A DNA stretch of 64,000 nucleotides, taken from the NCBI RefSeq assembly GCF_026341855.1, contig NZ_JAPENW010000001.1, positions 2,781,001 to 2,845,000 of the forward strand, in the 5' to 3' direction. The position numbers were made by a program, and so were the translations under genes. The number at the start of each line of letters is the position of its first letter. Position 1 is the first letter of the stretch. Below, one piece after another: positions 34,819 through 43,652 of this stretch. The DNA is from Streptomyces sp. NBC_00568. GTDB lineage: Bacteria; Actinomycetota; Actinomycetes; Streptomycetales; Streptomycetaceae. The notes beneath the pieces were generated by a model that was not told where the DNA came from, ran no database searches, and saw nothing but the letters and a program-made list of their open reading frames with translations.

Positions 34819-35562
34819 GTGAGTCAGCCGGAGATGCAGCCCGAGGGGCCGCCCCAGGACGGGCGGAGCGAGGGGGCGGCGGGGCTGCGGCCGGGTGACC
34901 TGACCGGTCGGCCGTTCCCGCTCGGCGACTGGGGGGAGCCGGCCGAGCGGCTCCATGAGCTCTACCGGTGGGTGGAGCAGGGGGCGCTCGACACGGCGGC
35001 CTGGTACCTGTCCGACCGCACGTGGAAGCGGTGGGGGGCGCGGCTGCTGCGGTGCGGGGCCGCGCTGGGAGCCGTCGCCGGGGCCGCGCTGCCGTTGCTC
35101 GACCTCACCGGGTCCGTGAGCGGTGCCGCCCCGTGGGGGTATCTGGCGCTGCTGTCCGCGGTCGCCTGCGTCGCCGTCGACCGGTTCTTCGGAGTGACCT
35201 CCGGATGGATAAGGGACGTGGCCACCGCGCAGGCCGTGCAGCGGCGGCTTCAGGTACTTCAGTTCGACTGGGCGTCCGAGAGCGTCCGGGAGGTCCTCGG
35301 GCCCACGGACGGGACGGCCAGCGAGGCGGCCGACCGGTGTCTCGGGGTGCTGCGGAAGTTCTCGGAGGACATCACGGAGCTGGTGCGCACCGAGACGGCG
35401 GACTGGATGGTGGAGTTCCGCACGGGACCGGCGCCGCTCGGGATCCAGTCGTCATCGGCGGGAGCCCCCCGGGTCGACGGGTCGCCCCTGAACGGACGCG
35501 TGCCGCTGCCGCCGGGAACCCGCCCGAACATGCCCCGCCAGCGCCCGCCGGAGCCCCGGTAG
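34819..35562 (+). CDS. SLATT domain two-helix membrane protein
   Basis: 247 residues from GTG 34819 (AGGGAG 7 bases upstream). After a hydrophilic start it has ALDTAAWYLSDRTWKRWGA, two close membrane helices (LLRCGAALGAVAGAALPLL; YLALLSAVACVAVDRFFG), and then a helix beginning SGWIRDVATAQAVQRRLQVL. This is the SLATT pattern, a 2TM family predicted to act as a membrane effector beside nucleotide-signalling enzymes in bacterial conflict systems. No SMODS or SLOG gene is adjacent here, so it is a stand-alone member. The C-terminal about 60 residues are Pro/Arg-rich. It is convergent with the PstS-like gene. Confidence 0.8.
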   Translation: MSQPEMQPEGPPQDGRSEGAAGLRPGDLTGRPFPLGDWGEPAERLHELYRWVEQGALDTAAWYLSDRTWKRWGARLLRCGAALGAVAGAALPLLDLTGSVSGAAPWGYLALLSAVACVAVDRFFGVTSGWIRDVATAQAVQRRLQVLQFDWASESVREVLGPTDGTASEAADRCLGVLRKFSEDITELVRTETADWMVEFRTGPAPLGIQSSSAGAPRVDGSPLNGRVPLPPGTRPNMPRQRPPEPR

Positions 35563-35577
35563 CGGCCCCGGGCGGCG

Positions 35578-37110
35578 TCATCCGGCGCCGCAGATCTTCA
35601 GCCCGACCGGCGTCCCGCACGGCAGATGGCCGTGGGTGCGGACGACGTCCTGGCCACTGCCCCGGCTGAGGTAGGAGAGGAAGCTGGAGGCGAGGGAGTC
35701 GGCGGGCGGCTGTCCGTAGGTGTAGGCGTACTCGATCTCGCGGTACGGGTAGTCCGAGGTGCCGTGCTCCAGGTCCTCGACGGAGGCGGTGTGACCGTCG
35801 AGGCCGATCCTGTGCAGACCCGTGTGGCCGCCCGCGCTGTTGAGTTCGCTGTAGCCGATCGCGCCGGGCAGCTTGGCGACCGTGTTCAGCACCTGCTCCG
35901 TGGAGTCGAGTTCGCAGCGGACCAGCGGTGCCGTCGCGTCGTCCTTGTGGACGCAGTCCAGCGAGGAGTTGGCGATCTCGCCGCGGCCGAGCACCCGCCG
36001 CTGGAACACCTGCCGGGTACCGGAGTTGGCGTCCCGGCTGACGAGCAGGACGGGCCGGTCGGGTCCGCCGAGCTGCTTCCAGTTCCTGATCTCACCGCGG
36101 TAGAGGCGTCGTACGTCGGTCAGCGACAGGTTCCTGACCGGGAGGCCGTCGTTGGCGACCAGCGCGAAGACCGACACCGCGATCCGGTTCTCCCTCAGCC
36201 GAGGGAAGTCGCCCGGCTTGGGGCCGTCGGAGAGGGCGACGACGGCCGGGGACCCGTTCTTCGACTCCCGCCCTGCCGCGTCGAGTTCGCGCACGCCGGC
36301 CGTGCTGCCGTGGGCGTCGACCGTGATGGCGGAGCCTTCGCAGTCCTGCTCGTACTTCTCGGCCAGTTCGCGCATCACGGGTTCGAACGCGGTCGAGCCC
36401 GTGACGGTCAGGGAGCCCCGCGCGCAGCCGATCGGCGGTCGCGAGTCGTCGCGCAGGACGACGAGCAGGGCGAGCGTCACGACGCACACCGTCAGCATCA
36501 CGGTGATCAGCCGGGCGGCGCGGCTGAACAGCGGCGGCTGGTCGTCCGGTGTCGTACTGCGGTTGGGCCGGACCTCGCCGTCCCGCAGGCCGCCGACGAT
36601 CCGGATCGGGCACCCCACGTCGCCGCCCGACAGCAGGACGAGCAGCTTGAAGTGCTCGCCCCGGTTGAGCGGGACCCGCGGGATGCGCAGCGTGCCGTCC
36701 GTGTAACTGAGACCGGCGGCCGGGGTGAAGTGGTCCATCAGGTGGTCGGTGCCGGGCGGCTGGGTCACGGACACACCGCGGATCGTGCGGTCGGTGAACA
36801 CCGCGGTCAGACCGTGCCGTTCACGGCTCGTGTAGTCGTCCCCGGCGATGCTCTGCGAGCCGTCGTTCTCGATCCGCAGCAGCACGAGGGTGGCGTCGGC
36901 CATGCCGGGCGCCTCGTCGAACAGCCCGAGCCGCACGTTCGCGCGTCCCGAACGGACGTCGTCGCCTATCGGGTTGTCCATCTGGACGCGGTAGCCGACC
37001 TGTTTGCGACGCGGCACCCTGCGCTCGTACCAGACCATCACGGCGGAGGCGACGACGCCGATGACGGCGGTCCCGACGGCCACGACGTTCTCTGCGCTCA
37101 GCCACTCCAC
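35578..37110 (-). CDS. Membrane-tethered PstS-like substrate-binding protein
   Basis: About 510 residues from GTG 37110 (GGGGGAG 10 bases upstream). It starts with a membrane helix (VVAVGTAVIGVVASAVMVW), then a roughly 170-residue beta-rich domain on the inside. A second helix follows (RLITVMLTVCVVTLALLVV), then an exterior phosphate-binding-protein-like domain: CARGSLTVTGSTAFEPVM, VALSDGPKPGDF, VANDGLPVRNLSL, SRDANSGTRQVF and LPGAIGYSEL. Those are the PstS positions that hold phosphate (TGSTA, SR--SGTR). A PBP anchored by two helices with an inner domain and no ABC permease nearby looks like a sensor rather than an importer. It is next to a Ser/Thr kinase gene. Confidence 0.82.
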   Translation of the reverse strand: MEWLSAENVVAVGTAVIGVVASAVMVWYERRVPRRKQVGYRVQMDNPIGDDVRSGRANVRLGLFDEAPGMADATLVLLRIENDGSQSIAGDDYTSRERHGLTAVFTDRTIRGVSVTQPPGTDHLMDHFTPAAGLSYTDGTLRIPRVPLNRGEHFKLLVLLSGGDVGCPIRIVGGLRDGEVRPNRSTTPDDQPPLFSRAARLITVMLTVCVVTLALLVVLRDDSRPPIGCARGSLTVTGSTAFEPVMRELAEKYEQDCEGSAITVDAHGSTAGVRELDAAGRESKNGSPAVVALSDGPKPGDFPRLRENRIAVSVFALVANDGLPVRNLSLTDVRRLYRGEIRNWKQLGGPDRPVLLVSRDANSGTRQVFQRRVLGRGEIANSSLDCVHKDDATAPLVRCELDSTEQVLNTVAKLPGAIGYSELNSAGGHTGLHRIGLDGHTASVEDLEHGTSDYPYREIEYAYTYGQPPADSLASSFLSYLSRGSGQDVVRTHGHLPCGTPVGLKICGAG

Positions 37111-37294
37111 TGTGAGCCACTCCCCCGAGCCTGCGGTGCGGTCACCGTACGACTCCGGCCGGAAACAGCCCACATACGGGAAGTGAACTTCAACCACCTT
37201 GGCCGGCACGGCAGTCGGCGTGCCGACCAAGGGCCTCACAGGCCGCGGGACTCCTGGAGACCCGCGGTCCGTGGTCCGCGGTCCGCCAGCGGGC

Positions 37295-39382
37295 TCAGCC
37301 GCTCTTCGTGTAGGTGAGTGCCTCGCCCGAGTTGGTGTTCACCCGGCGCAGCCGGCCGTCCGACAGAAGGGTGACCTCGGAGGCGGCGCCCGGGGAGCAC
37401 GAGGACGCCGGTTCGCCGGAGGTGACCTGGGAGGGGCCGATCTCCAGCGGTCCGCCGGCGCCGGGGGCCTCGGTCAGGGCGGCCTCGAAGACGCAGTGGT
37501 AGGTGCCGCTGCCGGCCGGGCCGTCCGCGGTGAGCGTCAGCACCGTGTCGCCGACCTCGCCCTGCTGGATGGTCAGCCGGCGGGTGTTGTGACCGGTGGC
37601 GTTGTCGATGCTGGAGTCCCAGGTGCCGAGGAAGGCCTCCGGGACGGTGCCGTCCGAGGAGGCCTCGGCGCTGGGCGACCCGGAGCCGGCGGACGGCTCC
37701 TGCGAGGTGCTCTGCCCCGGTGTGGTCTGCGCGCCGGAGGCCGGCGTGGACGCCTTGGGGTCGTCCTGGCCACCGCCCGTACCGCCCTTCAGCAGCGCGT
37801 ACACGCTGCCGCCCGCGCCGAGCGCGACGACCAGGGCCACGGCGACGAGGAGGGCGGTGGACCGGCCGCTCCTGCGCTGGGGTTCGGGGCCGAGCGGGAC
37901 GGCGGGGCCGTACGGAGGGGTCGGGCCGTAGGGCGGGGTGACGCCGCCGGGGCCGTACGGGCCCGTGGCGACGCCCGGTCCGTAGGGAGGGGTCGAGCCG
38001 TACGGCGGCTGCTGCTGGGGCGAGCCCCACCCGGCCTGCGGGTAGCCGTACGCGGGGTGGGCCGGGCCCTGGCCGGAGGGCTGCGGGTGCTGCTGCGGGT
38101 AGCCGTAGGCCGGGTGCGGGGCGGCCGGTGCCGCCGGGGGCGGCGTCTGGCCCGAGCCCGCGACGAGGGTGGGGAGATGGTTCACGGGGCCGGGCTGCCC
38201 GGGCGGAGGCGGGGTGGCGCCCTCGTCGGCCGGCGTGGGCGCGTGCTCCGGGGAGGCTTCGGCGGACGCGGCGGGCGTCGAGGAGGACGCGGACGGCGTC
38301 GAGGAGGAGGCCGAGGCCGAGGAAGCGGGCGCGGCGGACGGCGGCTTGGAGAGGTCCGGGGCGGGGACCGACGGTGCCGGGGCCGGAGGCAGGGCGGGCA
38401 TCGCCGGAACGGGAGCGGCACCGGGCACCGGGGCACCGGACCCGGACTGCTCCTGCCCCTCGTCGGGGTTCTCCGTGTCGAGCAGTTTCACCGCGTGGCG
38501 GCCGAGCTGGGCCACCAGCGCGGCGGGCAGCCAAGGATCGAGGGCGCGCCCGTCCGAGACCGTGTCCTCCGCGCCCGTGCGCGCCAGGATCTCGTCGAGG
38601 CCGGGCCGGGCGTCGGGGTCCTTGCGCAGACAGGCGCGCACGAGATCGGCGAGGCCCTCGGGCACGCCCGTCAGGTCCGGGTCCTCCTGCGCGATGCGGA
38701 ACATCATGGCGTGCACACCACTGTTGGCCGCCCCGAACGGAAGGGCGCCGGTCGCGGCGTACGACAGGACCGAGCCGAGGCAGAAGATGTCGCACGCGGG
38801 GGTGACCCGGTCGCCGCGCACCTGCTCGGGGGCCATGAACCCGGGCGAGCCGACGAGCGCCCCGGTGTGCGTCAGACCGCCGTCGGTCACCGTCTCCAGG
38901 GCGCGCGCGATGCCGAAGTCGATGACGCGGGGGCCGTCGATGGTGACGAGGACGTTCGAAGGCTTGAGGTCGCGGTGGATGAGGCCCGCGGCGTGGATGT
39001 CCTTCAGCGCGTGCGCGAGGCCCGCGGCAAGGATGCGCACGGAACGCTCGGGCAGTGCGCCGTGGTCGCGTCCCACGACGGCCTGGAGCGAGGGCCCCGC
39101 GACATAGCCGGTGGCCACCCACGGGATCGCGGCCTCGGTGTCCGCGTCCAGGACGGGTGCGGTCCAGAGCCCGCCGACCCGGCGCGCAGCCCGCACCTCC
39201 TGGCGGAAGCGGGCCCGGAACTCCTCCTGCTCGGCGAGTTCCGGACGGACGAGTTTGACGGCGACCGTACGTCCCCGGTCGGAGCGCGCGAGATAGACGT
39301 GGCCCATCCCGCCGGCACCGAGCCGCGCCAGCAGTCGGTACGCCCCGATCTGGTGCGGATCCCCTGCCCCCAGGTTCTCCAT
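37295..39382 (-). CDS. Receptor-type serine/threonine protein kinase
   Basis: 695 residues. The ATG at 39382 is preferred: GGGGGAGG lies about 12 bases upstream, whereas a GTG at 39394 would be too close to it. The kinase domain (about 17-280) has all motifs: LGAGGMGHVYLA, VAVKL (Lys), HRDLKPSN, IDFGIA and APEQ. A linker of about 230 residues is rich in Pro, Ala and Ser and contains Gly-Tyr-Pro/Pro-Pro-Tyr-Gly repeats. A membrane helix (ALLVAVALVVALGAGGSVYALL) and an exterior domain of about 150 residues with two Cys follow. The outer domain is not PASTA. It is probably a signalling kinase of the cell envelope, and it is adjacent to the tethered PstS-like protein. Confidence 0.93.
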   Translation of the reverse strand: MENLGAGDPHQIGAYRLLARLGAGGMGHVYLARSDRGRTVAVKLVRPELAEQEEFRARFRQEVRAARRVGGLWTAPVLDADTEAAIPWVATGYVAGPSLQAVVGRDHGALPERSVRILAAGLAHALKDIHAAGLIHRDLKPSNVLVTIDGPRVIDFGIARALETVTDGGLTHTGALVGSPGFMAPEQVRGDRVTPACDIFCLGSVLSYAATGALPFGAANSGVHAMMFRIAQEDPDLTGVPEGLADLVRACLRKDPDARPGLDEILARTGAEDTVSDGRALDPWLPAALVAQLGRHAVKLLDTENPDEGQEQSGSGAPVPGAAPVPAMPALPPAPAPSVPAPDLSKPPSAAPASSASASSSTPSASSSTPAASAEASPEHAPTPADEGATPPPPGQPGPVNHLPTLVAGSGQTPPPAAPAAPHPAYGYPQQHPQPSGQGPAHPAYGYPQAGWGSPQQQPPYGSTPPYGPGVATGPYGPGGVTPPYGPTPPYGPAVPLGPEPQRRSGRSTALLVAVALVVALGAGGSVYALLKGGTGGGQDDPKASTPASGAQTTPGQSTSQEPSAGSGSPSAEASSDGTVPEAFLGTWDSSIDNATGHNTRRLTIQQGEVGDTVLTLTADGPAGSGTYHCVFEAALTEAPGAGGPLEIGPSQVTSGEPASSCSPGAASEVTLLSDGRLRRVNTNSGEALTYTKSG

Positions 39383-39460
39383 GGCTGCGCCCACCCTCCC
39401 CCGTATGCGTGCAACAGACCGAGGATAGTGCGCCGTACGGGGAGGTGGACGGGGCGGTGT

Positions 39461-39964
39461 CTACGGTTCCGTCACGGCTGGTGCCGTTTTCGTAACAGGT
39501 GCCGCCGGATCCGTGGTCTCCGGCGCCTCCAGATCGTCGAGGACGGCCGACAGTCGCTCCAGGACGCGGACGGTCTCGGCGAGCCCGTCAGCGCCGAGCG
39601 CCTCGGCGAGCCGGTCGGCGAAGGCGGCGTGGCCGGGGCCGATCTCCGCGACGGCGGCGCGGCCCCGCTCGGTCGGGGAGAGGAGCTTGGCGCGGCGGTG
39701 GGCGGGGTTGGGCTGGTACTCGGCGAGCCCTCGGTCCACGAGCAGGTCGGCGACGCGCTGCACGCTCTGCCGGGTGATGCCCATGACGCGGGCGATCCCG
39801 GAGACGGGCAGGGGTTCGCCGAGGACGGCGCCGAGCACCTGCCACCAGGCGGCGGTGATCCCGGCGGGCCGGGCCAGCTCCTCGGCCACGGAGAGGTACT
39901 GCCCGTTCAGCCGGAAGACCGCGAGGGCGCTGCGGCTGAACAGGTCCTGTCGCCGTCGGCTCAC
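39461..39964 (-). CDS. MarR-family regulator
   Basis: A 167-residue protein with the MarR winged helix: ITAAWWQVLGAVLGEPLPVS, then GIARVMGITRQSVQRVADLL and the wing NPAHRRAKLLSPTERG. Its GTG start overlaps the stop of the DJ-1/PfpI gene by 4 bases, so the two form an operon. The operator-like symmetric repeat at 40634-40662, upstream of the operon, suggests autoregulation. A short Thr/Pro/Ala tail ends the protein. Confidence 0.92.
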   Translation of the reverse strand: MSRRRQDLFSRSALAVFRLNGQYLSVAEELARPAGITAAWWQVLGAVLGEPLPVSGIARVMGITRQSVQRVADLLVDRGLAEYQPNPAHRRAKLLSPTERGRAAVAEIGPGHAAFADRLAEALGADGLAETVRVLERLSAVLDDLEAPETTDPAAPVTKTAPAVTEP

Positions 39965-40596
39965 CGGCCCGCCTTCTCCAGTACGGCGTACGCCTCGGCG
40001 TCGGAGTCGTGGAAGAGCCGGTACCAGGCGTCCAGGACCTCGCCCTCGTAGACCCCGAGCAGCCGGAAGACCTCGCGGGCGAAGGCGACGGGTTCGGTGG
40101 GCCCCGCGGTGACGAGCCCACCGTCGGTGACGGCGTCGGCGTCGGTGTACCGCTCGCCGCCCCGGTACCCCGTGGCGGCGAGGTAGAAGGAAACGGCGCT
40201 GGTGTGGTCCCGGTCGTCGAGCAGCCCCTCGCGGGCGAGGCCGGCCGTCGCCCCGCAGATCGCGGCGACGGGGACACCCGCGTCGAGGAACGCGCGGGCG
40301 GTACTGGCGAAGGGCGCGAGGTCCTCGGAGGTGTCCCAGAGGTCGGCGCCGGTGAGGACGAGCAGCGAGCTGTCCTCGGGGCGGAGCTCGTCGAGCGCCA
40401 GGTCGGGCTGGACGCGCAGCCCTCCGATGGTGGTCACCGGCTCCCGGCCGGGGCCGACCGTGCGGATCGGGTAACCGGCTCGGGCGAGATAGGCCGTCGT
40501 GTGCCCCGTCTCCCAGTCGGCGAAGGTGTCGTAGACGGCGAGGTGGACGGGCTTGCGGGGTGTGGAACCCGTGCCGGCGTCTGCGGTGGTGTTCAT
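39961..40596 (-). CDS. DJ-1/PfpI-family protein
   Basis: A 211-residue class I glutamine-amidotransferase-like protein. It starts VHLAVYDTFADWETGHTTAY, has the Glu-containing first helix, the nucleophilic Cys at AICGATAGLAR (about residue 120) and a His-free third-residue region typical of the PfpI/DJ-1 superfamily. Members act as proteases, chaperones or glyoxalase-type detoxifiers; this subgroup is uncharacterised. It is the first gene of the operon with MarR. Confidence 0.9.
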   Translation of the reverse strand: MNTTADAGTGSTPRKPVHLAVYDTFADWETGHTTAYLARAGYPIRTVGPGREPVTTIGGLRVQPDLALDELRPEDSSLLVLTGADLWDTSEDLAPFASTARAFLDAGVPVAAICGATAGLAREGLLDDRDHTSAVSFYLAATGYRGGERYTDADAVTDGGLVTAGPTEPVAFAREVFRLLGVYEGEVLDAWYRLFHDSDAEAYAVLEKAGR

Positions 40597-40633
40597 GACT
40601 CCTCCTCGGCGAGCGGAAGCAACTTATGTAAGC

Positions 40634-40662
40634 ATGCTGTCAATAAGACAGGATGCTGTCAA
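40634..40662. promoter_or_regulatory. MarR-type operator upstream of DJ-1/PfpI-marR operon
   Basis: ATGCTGTCAA is repeated directly at 40634-40643 and 40653-40662, and CTGTC-AATAA-GACAG (40637-40651) is an inverted repeat between them. The site is 38 bases upstream of the first start codon in an AT-rich patch. Confidence 0.65.
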
Positions 40663-41218
40663 GTACTCGGTGAGCACACCGACCCCGCCCGGCCACCGCT
40701 CGGCCGGCCGGGCGGTGGCCCCCGGGGAAGGCACACGGAGCCCGCCCGGAAGCGCCCCGCGGGCCGAACGCGGGCCGAACGGAGGCAGCGTGGGACGGCC
40801 GGGCGGGGACCCCGTGAAGCCGCCCGGAGCCCACCGGAGACGGCCCGCGGCCCGCCGGAAGACGGCCCGGAGGTACCCGAGTAGGCCCGCCGGAAGACGG
40901 CCCGGAGGTATCCGGGTACGCCGGCAGTAGGCGGCCCGGAGATAGCCGGGTAAGCCGCCCGTGGACGGCCCGGACGCCGAGGCCGGACCGGGGAAGCCGT
41001 CGGCGGACCGGCGGAAGTCGACCCGAGGCCGAAGGAGGCGGCCGGACGCCGGACCCAGAGCCCCCGAGGCGGTCCGGGCGCCGAGCCGGGGACCCGTGGC
41101 GCTGCGTGTGGGCATCCCGCGCGCCCCGGCCAAGCCCGACAGACTGTCGCGGAAAGCTCCCGACCACAGACAGGACGCCGATACCGCGCCCGGTCCGTGG
41201 ACATTTACGCTTCGCCGC
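40663..41218. other. GC-rich low-complexity gap
   Basis: No gene. The region is dominated by CGG/CCG-rich degenerate repeats (see 40851-40954) and extends to the start of the aminotransferase gene, whose promoter is probably within the last 100 bases (TTTACG at about 41205). Confidence 0.5.
40851..40954 (+). repeat. 35-bp degenerate tandem repeat
   Basis: Units starting at 40851, 40886 and 40921 share CCCGCCGGAAGACGGCCCGG-like cores followed by AGGTAxCCGxGTA; a fourth, weaker copy begins at 40955. Confidence 0.85.
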
Positions 41219-42574
41219 ATGACCCCTCAGCCCAACCCCCAGGCCGGCGCCGCCGTGAAGGCCGCGGACCGTGCGCACGTGTTCCACTCCTGGTCCGCGC
41301 AGGAGCTCATCGACCCGCTAGCCGTCGCCGGCGCGGAGGGGTCGTACTTCTGGGACTACGAAGGCAAGCGGTATCTGGACTTCACCAGTGGGCTCGTCTT
41401 CACCAACATCGGGTACCAGCACCCGAAGGTCGTCGCCGCGATCCAGGAACAGGCCGCGACCCTGTCCACGTTCGCGCCCGCCTTCGCCGTCGAGGCGCGT
41501 TCGGAGGCGGCCCGGCTGATCGCCGAGCGGACCCCGGGCGACCTGGACAAGATCTTCTTCACCAACGGCGGCGCGGAGGCCGTCGAGAACGCCACGCGGA
41601 TGGCCCGGCTGCACACCGGCCGTCCGAAGGTGCTCTCCGCCTACCGCTCGTACCACGGCGCCACCTCCACCGCGATCAACCTCACCGGTGACCCCCGGCG
41701 CTGGCCGAACGACAGCGGCGCGGCCGGTGTCGTCCACTTCTGGGCGCCGTTCCTGTACCGCAGCCCCTTCCACTCCGACAGCGAGCGGCAGGAGTGCGAG
41801 CGCGCGCTCCAGCACCTGGAGGACACCATCGTCTTCGAGGGGCCGGCGACCATAGCCGCGCTCATCCTGGAGACGATCCCGGGCACGGCGGGGATCATGA
41901 CACCGCCGGCGGGCTACCTCGCCGGAGTGCGGGAGATCTGCGACCGGTACGGGATCGTCTTCGTCCTGGACGAGGTCATGGCCGGGTTCGGGCGGACCGG
42001 CAAGTGGTTCGCCGCCGACCACTACGACGTCACGCCGGACCTGATGACCTTCGCCAAGGGCGTGAACTCCGGCTATGTGCCGCTGGGCGGTGTGGCGATC
42101 TCCTCCGCCATCGCCGAGACCTTCGCCAGGCGGCCCTACCCGGGCGGGCTCACCTACTCCGGGCACCCGCTGGCCTGCGCGGCCGCCGTCGCGACGATCA
42201 ACGTCATGGAGGAGGAAGGGATCGTCGACCAGGCCGCGGCCATCGGCGAGACCGTCCTCGGGCCGGGGCTGCGCGAGCTGGCCGAGCGGCACCCGAGCAT
42301 CGGCGAGGTGCGCGGCACGGGCGTCTTCTGGGCGCTGGAACTGGTGAAGGACCGGGAGACCCGGGAGCCGCTGGTTCCGTACAACGCCGCGGGCGAGGCG
42401 AACGCGCCGATGGCCGCGTTCGGCGCCGCGGCCAAGGCCCGCGGTCTGTGGCCCTTCATCAACATGAACCGCACCCACGTCGTGCCGCCGTGCAACATCA
42501 CCGAGGCCGAGGCCAAGGAGGGACTGGCGGCCCTGGACGAGGCGCTGTCGGTGGCGGACGAGCACACGGTGTGA
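41219..42574 (+). CDS. Class III PLP-dependent aminotransferase
   Basis: A 451-residue enzyme of the omega-amino acid/4-aminobutyrate aminotransferase type. It contains FWDYEGKRYLDFTSGLVFT, FFTNGGAEAVENATRMAR (PLP phosphate grip), SYHGATSTAINLTGDPRRW, the cofactor Asp in FVLDEVMAGFGRTG, the Schiff-base Lys in TFAKGVNSGYVPLGG and TYSGHPLACAAAVA. The ATG at 41219 follows the low-complexity gap. Its substrate is not deducible; beta-alanine, GABA, taurine or a polyamine product are possible. The GntR gene 176 bases downstream may regulate it. Confidence 0.94.
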   Translation: MTPQPNPQAGAAVKAADRAHVFHSWSAQELIDPLAVAGAEGSYFWDYEGKRYLDFTSGLVFTNIGYQHPKVVAAIQEQAATLSTFAPAFAVEARSEAARLIAERTPGDLDKIFFTNGGAEAVENATRMARLHTGRPKVLSAYRSYHGATSTAINLTGDPRRWPNDSGAAGVVHFWAPFLYRSPFHSDSERQECERALQHLEDTIVFEGPATIAALILETIPGTAGIMTPPAGYLAGVREICDRYGIVFVLDEVMAGFGRTGKWFAADHYDVTPDLMTFAKGVNSGYVPLGGVAISSAIAETFARRPYPGGLTYSGHPLACAAAVATINVMEEEGIVDQAAAIGETVLGPGLRELAERHPSIGEVRGTGVFWALELVKDRETREPLVPYNAAGEANAPMAAFGAAAKARGLWPFINMNRTHVVPPCNITEAEAKEGLAALDEALSVADEHTV

Positions 42575-42617
42575 GGCCGTAGGGGATTCCCCGCCCCTGC
42601 GGGGGCCGGTCGCGCGG

Positions 42618-42647
42618 TTCCCGGCGCCCCCGCGGGGGTGCCGGGAA
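42618..42647 (+). terminator. Strong hairpin after aminotransferase gene
   Basis: TTCCCGGCgCCCCC-GC-GGGGGtGCCGGGAA, a 13-14-bp stem, begins 44 bases after the aminotransferase stop and before the GntR gene. Confidence 0.85.
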
Positions 42648-42749
42648 ATCCGCTCACCGATTCCCCAGCGCGTATGGTGGCCTGCTCGACGAGATACGCG
42701 AGTAGATACGCGCACCTGACCCACGCGATGGGGGAGTGAGACGACCACC

Positions 42750-43445
42750 ATGGCCGGCACCGGCGGCACGGGCGCCGTAACCCGCAGCACCCTGCGGCAG
42801 CAGATCGCGGACGCGCTCCGCGACGAGGTGCTCGGGGGTCGCCTCCGGCCGGGCCAGGAGTTCACGGTGAAGGAGATCGCCGAGCAGTACGGCGTCTCCG
42901 CCACCCCCGTCCGCGAGGCCCTGGTCGACCTGTCGGCCCAGGGCCTTCTGGACGCCGACCAGCACCGCGGCTTCCGCGTCCACGAGTACTCCGGCGCCGA
43001 CTACCGCGGCATGATCGAGGCACGCAGCCTGATCACGGAGGGCATGTTCCAGCACCTCGTGGCCACCGGCATGCCGCAGGCCGACGACCCCCGCGCGCTC
43101 GCCGCCCTCGCGGCCGTCCGGCGCCGCGGCGAGGAGGCCCAGCGCGCGGCCGCCGCGGGCGACCTGAACATCCTCATCGGTTACGACCTCCGCTTCTGGC
43201 GCGAACTGAGCAGCCTCTTCGGCAACCCCTACCTCGGCGACTTCCTGCACCGGCTGCGGGTCCAGTCCTGGGTCTGCACGGTCCAGCACCTGCGCCGGGT
43301 CGCCGATCTGAGGGGCCAGCTGTGGTCCGGCCACACGGAGCTGGTGGACGCCCTCGCCCGCCGCGACCCCGACACCGCCCGGGCGATCGTGACGGCGTAC
43401 AACGAGCACGCGCTCGCCCTCATCGAACGGCTCGACGCCACATGA
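42750..43445 (+). CDS. GntR-family (FCD) regulator
   Basis: A 231-residue protein. The winged helix (about 12-80, LRQQIADALRDEVLGGRLRP, VSATPVREALVDLSAQGLL) is followed by an all-helical FCD effector domain with RSLITEGMFQHLVA, the metal-type His/Asp positions and a GHTELVDALARRD signature. The ATG has GGGGGAG upstream at about 13 bases. FadR/FCD regulators respond to organic acids or amino acids; its place after the aminotransferase suggests it controls that gene. The terminator in between shows it has its own promoter. Confidence 0.92.
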   Translation: MAGTGGTGAVTRSTLRQQIADALRDEVLGGRLRPGQEFTVKEIAEQYGVSATPVREALVDLSAQGLLDADQHRGFRVHEYSGADYRGMIEARSLITEGMFQHLVATGMPQADDPRALAALAAVRRRGEEAQRAAAAGDLNILIGYDLRFWRELSSLFGNPYLGDFLHRLRVQSWVCTVQHLRRVADLRGQLWSGHTELVDALARRDPDTARAIVTAYNEHALALIERLDAT

Positions 43446-43469
43446 GACCCCGGCCGGGACCCGGATCAC

Positions 43470-43545
43470 CCCGGTCCCGCGTTTGAGGACACCCCCGCCG
43501 GGGATCGGGGGGTTGGGGGCGCGGTCCCCGAGCGGCGGGCCGACC
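43470..43545 (+). repeat. Streptomyces-type intergenic repeat (GCGTTTGAGGA)
   Basis: CCCGCGTTTGAGGACACCC followed by a G-rich stretch (GGGGTTGGGGGCGCGG) resembles the scattered intergenic element of Streptomyces. A related copy is at 62630-62685 in inverse orientation. Confidence 0.55.
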
Positions 43546-43652
43546 CGGCCCACCCGGAGGACCTACTTGCGTACCGGCCTCTTCACAGGACCGCCACGCG
43601 CACTACGCTGCCCTGACCACCCTGCACCCCAAGGAGCAAGAGGAGCCGTCTG

